DNA of 64,000 nt from Chlorokybus atmophyticus (Eukaryota; Streptophyta; Chlorokybophyceae; Chlorokybales; Chlorokybaceae), in the NCBI GenBank assembly GCA_009103225.1, contig RHPI01002069.1:1018802-1082801 (forward strand), read 5' to 3'. A model generated the notes under the pieces. It worked only from the letters and a program-made list of their open reading frames with translations, ran no database searches and was not told the DNA's origin. Position 1 is the first letter of the stretch, and every line of letters starts with the position of its first letter. Below, in pieces: positions 59,256 to 64,000 of this stretch. Position numbers and translations under genes: made by a program.

Positions 59256-59918
59256 ATGGCGTCACCGACATGGGATTGGCAGAACATCAAGGCTCGTGTG
59301 TTGGATGTGCATGGGCATTGGCAGCTGCCAGTGTTGAGGAGGCTACGCAAGCGAGTCCTACACATTTTGCACACACCCTGGCGCCTGTCACCTACTGAAG
59401 ACGACCACGTCATTTACGTCATCTACCTTCTGACTGGTTCAAAGAAGTGTTACGTTGGCATGACAGTGAATTCGGCATTTCAGCGGTTCCAAGGACATTG
59501 GAGAGCTGCACAGCATGCTACTGCTACGTTGCTGGAACAAACCATGTGCAAGATACCGGTGCAGTCGTGGGGAGTGTCACCGGTGGAGCACATCCCGCCC
59601 TTGCCCAATGAAACCAACGATGATTGGCACCACCGTGCTGCACAGAAGGAGTGGTTGTGGACCCAGCGTTTGCGTACGCACGTGCCTCGCGGATACAATG
59701 TGGAACATAGCCCCTACAAAAGTGCAAGACTACCACACTGGAGACGCCAACAGTTGAAGAGGCCACCGCAACCACGGCCACATGAACGACCTGGCAAAAT
59801 ATTTGGCTACAGAGATTTCTTCAGGCGCATCCAGAGACTGGCTGAGCGTGTACAACAACAACGCCTGACTCTGGCAAGTCTGCTCAAGTTCAAGCAGCGA
59901 ACTTGTGCAAAATGTTAA
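59256..59918 (+). CDS. ORF1 of the Penelope-like element: GIY-YIG endonuclease
   Basis: 220 residues from the first in-frame ATG (59256); the frame is open upstream to 59178 without an ATG. The GIY-YIG core reads HVIYVIYLLTGSKKCYVGMT, with the following Arg/His helix FQRFQGHWRAAQHA. The later catalytic Glu context is QKEWLWTQRLRTHVPRGYNV, typical of GIY-YIG nucleases of retroelements. The C-terminus is basic (RRQQLKRPPQPRPHERPGK). It would nick target DNA for target-primed reverse transcription. It stops at 59916-59918, overlapping the ORF2 ATG in ATGTTAA. Confidence 0.85.
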   Translation: MASPTWDWQNIKARVLDVHGHWQLPVLRRLRKRVLHILHTPWRLSPTEDDHVIYVIYLLTGSKKCYVGMTVNSAFQRFQGHWRAAQHATATLLEQTMCKIPVQSWGVSPVEHIPPLPNETNDDWHHRAAQKEWLWTQRLRTHVPRGYNVEHSPYKSARLPHWRRQQLKRPPQPRPHERPGKIFGYRDFFRRIQRLAERVQQQRLTLASLLKFKQRTCAKC

Positions 59919-62095
59919 ACGTACTACAACATACAGCACCACAAGACCTGCACGTGCTGCCCAGTCATGCTGCAACACTCAAAGAAGCCCTGCAGCGTCT
60001 ACTAGCCAACTACCCAACTGCATTGCCGCAAACCCGCAATGCCAGGTTGCTGATAGCATGCCCGTTTGCGAATGGCGATGCTGAGGAACTACAGCTACAA
60101 AAACTGCTGTCACACCCCTTGCTGCTGGCAACGCTGCCTGCACACCTGCAAGCACGCCTGGGCCAACCACTAGTGGTATGGCGTTGTAGTCAAACGGTGG
60201 GAAGAATGCTGTGCAATCGCACAAGGGAGCTCCTGACATCAACCGCCCTGCAGCAAGTACACATCATGTCGGCTGCGCAGTGTGTGTGTCAACAACCCAA
60301 GTGGAGAACACAGCTGCATGCAGATCTGCATCATGTAGTGAGCTGTGATTACAACCGTGTGACATGCTCGGACGTGCTGCGCACCATACTGCAGCGTGGG
60401 GCCAAGTTTCGGAGCCAGGTGCCGGCTGACGTCGCCGTGTGTTGGCCAGCAATCACATCAGCGGTGTCGAGTTTTGCAAGTGACCTGGAGGAGAAGTGGG
60501 GCCAACCTTTCGTGCTACAACAGTGGGTAACAACATTGTTGTCGCTGGTACGCCAACGTGCGGATGCCATTGCCGCAATGCCTGAGTACCAGAGACAAAG
60601 CCAGGCACCAGATACTGTGGCGCCGTGGGATGCTGCAGCTTTGAAGCTCTTGCACCGTGACTTTATCATTACGGAAGTTGACAAGTGCACCGGCACTCTG
60701 GTGGCGGTCTGCAAGAAACATTATTGGCTGTGCTTGACACAAGAGCTGATGACAGAGACATATGAACGTGAAGATGCACCAGCCCAAGCAGTGCTGCAAC
60801 GGCATGCACAATGGAATCAACAGCACAACTACTGTACAGCGAAATTGCGCCAACAGCCCAAGCTACCGCACTTGTACCTGTTGTTTAAGCTGCACAAGAA
60901 TCCGCCTCAGCCGCGCTTCATAGCAGCGGCGCGTGACACTTCGCTGGCGGATGCTAGTGTGTGGCTGAGCAGAGGCTATCAATGTATGACACCTATTTGG
61001 CATCAGCTGTGGGAGGAAGTAGTGGGACTGCCAGCAATACAGCACAACTGGATTATGAAGGATTCAGGCGCTTTTGGGAGACTGCAAACGGCATTGAACA
61101 CCACACGCACGCTGCGAGACAAGCGCCAGCATTTGGTACTGCGCACTTTTGACTTCTCCACCCTGTATACACGCATACGGCACAGCGATTTACTCCAGCG
61201 CATGCGCCGCTTGGTAGATGCCACGTTTCACATGCAGCACCAAAGGACCCGTGCTACACACTTGCACTTGACCGTGAAACAAGATGGCTCCGTACAGCAC
61301 CATTGGACAGCAGCAGCACAGTACCGAACGGATGAGGAGGGCCATTGGCGAACATTCACTGCTGCGTCCATGCATGAAGTACTGGCGTTTGTGTTGGACA
61401 ACTTGTTTATACGCACGGCGAGTGATGAGCTGTACAAGCAGCGCGTGGGCATCCCCATGGGCAATAGTGCGGGCGTACACTTAGCCAACGGAGACTTGTT
61501 AACATATGAGTTGGAGTTTATGCAGCGCTTGCGTCAGCAGGGACACGTACAACTGTTGCAACAATGTGCCAACGGCATCTTGCGCTACATTGATGATCTG
61601 TTTGTCGTGGGAGTACCAGATTTTCAGCAACTGCTGTACATGGATCCGCATGTGCCCGGAGGAGGCTTGTACCCGCAAGACAGCCTCACCGTCACACAAA
61701 CAGCTGTGGGTACAAAACTGCCATTTTTGGACTTGGAGGTGTTTCAAACTGAGGACGGCATCTGCACCAAACTGTACAGTAAACGAGACTTGCCAGCCTA
61801 CTCCGCTATACCGTGCCACCGCGCGCCGTTGCCAACCTCGAACACCCCACGCGCTGTGCAGCTGGGTGTCATCAGCTCGCAGTATGCGCGCTTCACCCGC
61901 GTTTGCACATACAGAGCACACTTCCTCACAGCCATGACGGACTTATTGCACGCCATGCAACATGATGGACACCCTTTGAACAAGCTGCTGACTACCCTGA
62001 GGCAACGCCTACTGCGCAGCAAGGACTATGTTTACTGTACACCACCAATGCTGTTGTACATGATGGTGGTGAAGAAAGTCAAGCAGCAACCATAA
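59912..62095 (+). CDS. ORF2 of the Penelope-like element: reverse transcriptase
   Basis: 727 residues from the ATG at 59912; intronless and intact. RT motifs in order: DKCTGTLVAVCKKHY, LYLLFKLHKNPPQPRFIAA, motif A FDFSTLYTRI, motif B RVGIPMGNSAGVHLANGDLL, motif C LRYIDDLFVV, LPFLDLEVFQTEDG, and a C-terminal QYARFTRVCTYRAHFLTAM block. The catalytic aspartates are present (FDFS and YIDD). It belongs with Penelope-like/TERT-related RTs: no RNase H, integrase or gag is found. The first 230 residues are Leu/Gln/His-rich (LQKLLSHPLLLATLPAHLQA) and hold CSQTVGRMLCNRTREL and SCDYNRVTCSDVL, segments preceding the RT in this family. The ORF is read in the -1 frame relative to ORF1. It may be expressed by reinitiation at ATGTTAA, by frameshifting, or the split may be a mutation of a single ORF. 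Confidence 0.9.
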   Translation: MLNVLQHTAPQDLHVLPSHAATLKEALQRLLANYPTALPQTRNARLLIACPFANGDAEELQLQKLLSHPLLLATLPAHLQARLGQPLVVWRCSQTVGRMLCNRTRELLTSTALQQVHIMSAAQCVCQQPKWRTQLHADLHHVVSCDYNRVTCSDVLRTILQRGAKFRSQVPADVAVCWPAITSAVSSFASDLEEKWGQPFVLQQWVTTLLSLVRQRADAIAAMPEYQRQSQAPDTVAPWDAAALKLLHRDFIITEVDKCTGTLVAVCKKHYWLCLTQELMTETYEREDAPAQAVLQRHAQWNQQHNYCTAKLRQQPKLPHLYLLFKLHKNPPQPRFIAAARDTSLADASVWLSRGYQCMTPIWHQLWEEVVGLPAIQHNWIMKDSGAFGRLQTALNTTRTLRDKRQHLVLRTFDFSTLYTRIRHSDLLQRMRRLVDATFHMQHQRTRATHLHLTVKQDGSVQHHWTAAAQYRTDEEGHWRTFTAASMHEVLAFVLDNLFIRTASDELYKQRVGIPMGNSAGVHLANGDLLTYELEFMQRLRQQGHVQLLQQCANGILRYIDDLFVVGVPDFQQLLYMDPHVPGGGLYPQDSLTVTQTAVGTKLPFLDLEVFQTEDGICTKLYSKRDLPAYSAIPCHRAPLPTSNTPRAVQLGVISSQYARFTRVCTYRAHFLTAMTDLLHAMQHDGHPLNKLLTTLRQRLLRSKDYVYCTPPMLLYMMVVKKVKQQP

Positions 62096-62205
62096 CGCTG
62101 ACGACACAGTGCATCTGCCGGCGTTACACACTGCTGGACAAGCATCATGCGCGGGGAGCAAGCTGCATGGTAATAGCAGCTTGCCCGTGCGAAGGACGTG
62201 TCACT

Positions 62206-62738
62206 CCAACCCCACCACCCAACCCCACCGCAGCACCTGACTGCCACTGGCACCCCAACCCCTAGCACACTGCACTGGCAGGACTAGCGGCATTGAACCA
62301 CTACTGCCCGTGAGGGCGAGTCGCGGCAGGCATGCCAGCAGTAGCATACTGCTGACGTAGGCGATGCAACCCTGGCTGCGTCAACAGCAGCACGTAGTGC
62401 AAGGAGCGCACGTACTGCAAGCAGGGAGGCGGCAGGAAAGAGGCGGAGAGAGAGGGAGACAGAGAAGGGGGAGTCCGTCTGCTGTCTGCTACTGCTACCG
62501 CTCAGCCTCACCCGGTGCCTAACTGTTTGAATCGCCATTGTGTACAGGTAACTACGCATGCATGTTGACTAACGGGGCAAGGGCTTAGCGAAGGTAGCTT
62601 CCTAGTATGTATAGGTAGCCCGGTGGTGTAACAAGTTGTGGTTTGCTGGCGTGTGCGAGTGCGCTTGTGTTTGCATGTGTCATGCATGTGCACAATGCAA
62701 TGGGGTCACTTGCATAGCATTGCATATACGCTACACAC
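62206..62738 (+). repeat. 3' direct repeat (pseudo-LTR) of the Penelope-like element
   Basis: Same length as the 5' copy (533 bp), nearly identical. Separated from the ORF2 stop by about 110 bp. Confidence 0.9.
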
Positions 62739-64000
62739 TCACAATGACACTCACACGACCAGGCCACTACAAAACTGCTCCAGGTATTGCAATACACCCT
62801 CACTATGCCATAGCAATGGTACATGTAACAACATGGCACTCGGCTGCTGCTACGATGCTGTGTTGTTGATGGTTGATCATAGGAAGGGGCGGGTGTGGTA
62901 GGTGCAGAATTTGTGTTTGCTTGCCATATCTGACTGCAAGCTGACTGCGAGTGCGATGGCAATTGCACGCGTCGCCAAGCACACTGCATCCCCTCAGGAG
63001 CCTGTGCTGTATTGCGCATGTACTGAGCCGTCCGGGCTGCGCTGCCAGCAAAATGCAAGCGCGTATACTCTGCCCTGCATGCTAGCCTACCTTAGCCTAC
63101 CTACCTTGCTGCATTTAGGGTTGTCTCTTCGGTTTGGTTGTTTGAGCCACCTTGAGGCCTCTTAACAGTGAGTGTTGTTTGTTTAGGATCACCGCAACAT
63201 ACATGCAGGCCAAATAAACCCGAATGTTGTTCTTTCTTCTCTCGGACCATCTGAGGGATAGGTCATTCAAGATAGTTCCAACGCACTTCAACATCAGCGT
63301 TATCCCGACCAAATAACATGGGCAAGTACCACATACAACAACTTATATCAAAACATACAGCGAGCTGATGATCTCCCTATCGTCCTAACCTAGCCCTACG
63401 AACATAACCACACGCACAAGTGTGCAGCCACCCGTGCGCGATACCAGATCTATGGTGGCTTGGATGCTGGCTTTTCCCTAATGCTGCTTGAAAAGCGACC
63501 AACCTCTCCATAAAATGTCTGCAACCCTTTGCACCCTACAATGCATGCAATGTGCCATGAGGGGCACGCCCTCGGCTGCGAGAACACCATGGCTGCTGGT
63601 ACCAGCATGATGCACATCACAGAGCTCATTAGAAACAGTTGTTCGACAAGCTTGTCAATGTCAGTTACGGCATCAGCACAACAACAACAGGCCCCATCAG
63701 AATGCATGCAACATCACCAGAGACGTGACCAGAACTGCAGCATGAGACAGTGAGCATGATACGTGTGCGTGTGCGAACGCGTGAGTGTATGAAGTGCACG
63801 CTTGCGTCTGGGTTTATGCCCAGGACGGGGCGAGGAGGAGGGCAGACACGAGGGGTGCTTTCTAGCTGTCAACAACAGGAACACCGGGTGAAACATACTG
63901 GCTCCGCCCCAAACCACACTAACACCGCCACTCTACCCCATCTAACCAAGCAAGAATCCACCGGCAGGGCCTCCTTCACACGAACACCAAAACACAAGCC
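62739..64000. other. No confident gene
   Basis: A minus-strand stretch at about 63560-63690 is open and hydrophobic (LVEQLFLMSSVMCIMLVPAA) and could be an exon of a membrane protein, but flanking exons were not found. A near-telo-box TTAGGGTTG lies at 63116. Confidence 0.3.

Larger units (their letters stand above)
58435..62738 (+). mobile_element. Penelope-like retroelement with N-terminal GIY-YIG (Chlamys/Naiad-like)
   Basis: Two 533-bp direct repeats (58435-58967 and 62206-62738) flank two overlapping + strand ORFs: a GIY-YIG endonuclease and a reverse transcriptase with YIDD. Long direct repeats with a Penelope-type RT and GIY-YIG, and no integrase, gag or protease, define a Penelope-like element. 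The endonuclease lies before the RT, the permuted order known for the Naiad/Chlamys clade of the green lineage and protists. The repeats differ at about four positions by eye, so the copy looks young. Confidence 0.85.

Overview
The window is nuclear DNA of a green alga, most likely a flagellated or zoospore-forming chlorophyte. The evidence is as follows. Genes are broken by many short GT-AG introns (about 70-500 nt), usually with a TTGCAG-type acceptor. TGTAA, the chlorophyte polyadenylation signal, lies downstream of several stop codons. The gene set includes plant/algal-type CDKB with a PSTALRE helix, plastid ClpR4, KELP/PC4 and a NUMOD3 protein, next to the basal-body and axoneme proteins centrin and PACRG. 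A Penelope-like retroelement with an N-terminal GIY-YIG ORF fits the green-lineage Chlamys type. Base composition is near balanced, except for one AT-rich island.

Layout, + strand unless noted. 1-3023: 3' part of a coiled-coil protein gene. About 5335-6083 (-): N-terminal part of an LRR-like gene. 7152 to about 12164: ER-type DnaJ-thioredoxin (DNAJC16-like) protein. 13085-15887 (-): Aha1-domain Hsp90 co-chaperone with a long Ser-Pro tail. About 16900-19550: AT-rich, gene-poor island with a 619-bp inverted-repeat element. 19733-21897: plastid-type Kelch protein. 22391-22700: duplicated 130-bp repeat. 23210-24308 (-) and 24488-27018 (+): a close head-to-head pair, a small basic LGLGA-motif protein and an organelle-type Gln/Arg-rich protein. 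28900-31521: PP2C phosphatase with a transit-like N-terminus. 32423-34829 (-): CDKB. 35450-38103: radical SAM enzyme of apparently bacterial type. 38693-41052 (-): membrane-anchored PAN/Apple-like protein. 41280-41351: assembly gap beside a hairpin. 42301-45444: KELP-type PC4 coactivator with two PC4 domains. 47779 to about 50468 (-): NUMOD3 protein. 51119-53469: ClpR4. 53791-55413 (-) and 56338-57932 (+): PACRG and centrin, head to head. 58435-62738: a young Penelope-like element with 533-bp direct repeats. 62739-64000: no confident gene.

Functional themes are plastid biology (ClpR4, Kelch, PP2C and possibly radical SAM, judged from N-terminal composition), Hsp90/Hsp70 chaperoning (Aha1, DnaJ), the cell cycle (CDKB) and flagella/basal bodies (PACRG, centrin). 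The three most interesting items are the Penelope-like element with its ATGTTAA ORF overlap and nearly identical repeats, the bacterial-type radical SAM gene embedded with introns, and the KELP protein with duplicated PC4 domains and a long acidic/basic insert. Exon models were built by hand from splice signals, reading phase and protein similarity. For seven genes (Aha1, the LGLGA protein, PP2C, Kelch, ClpR4, PACRG, KELP) and for two more (centrin, the 498-aa protein) the exon lengths sum to an intact reading frame.
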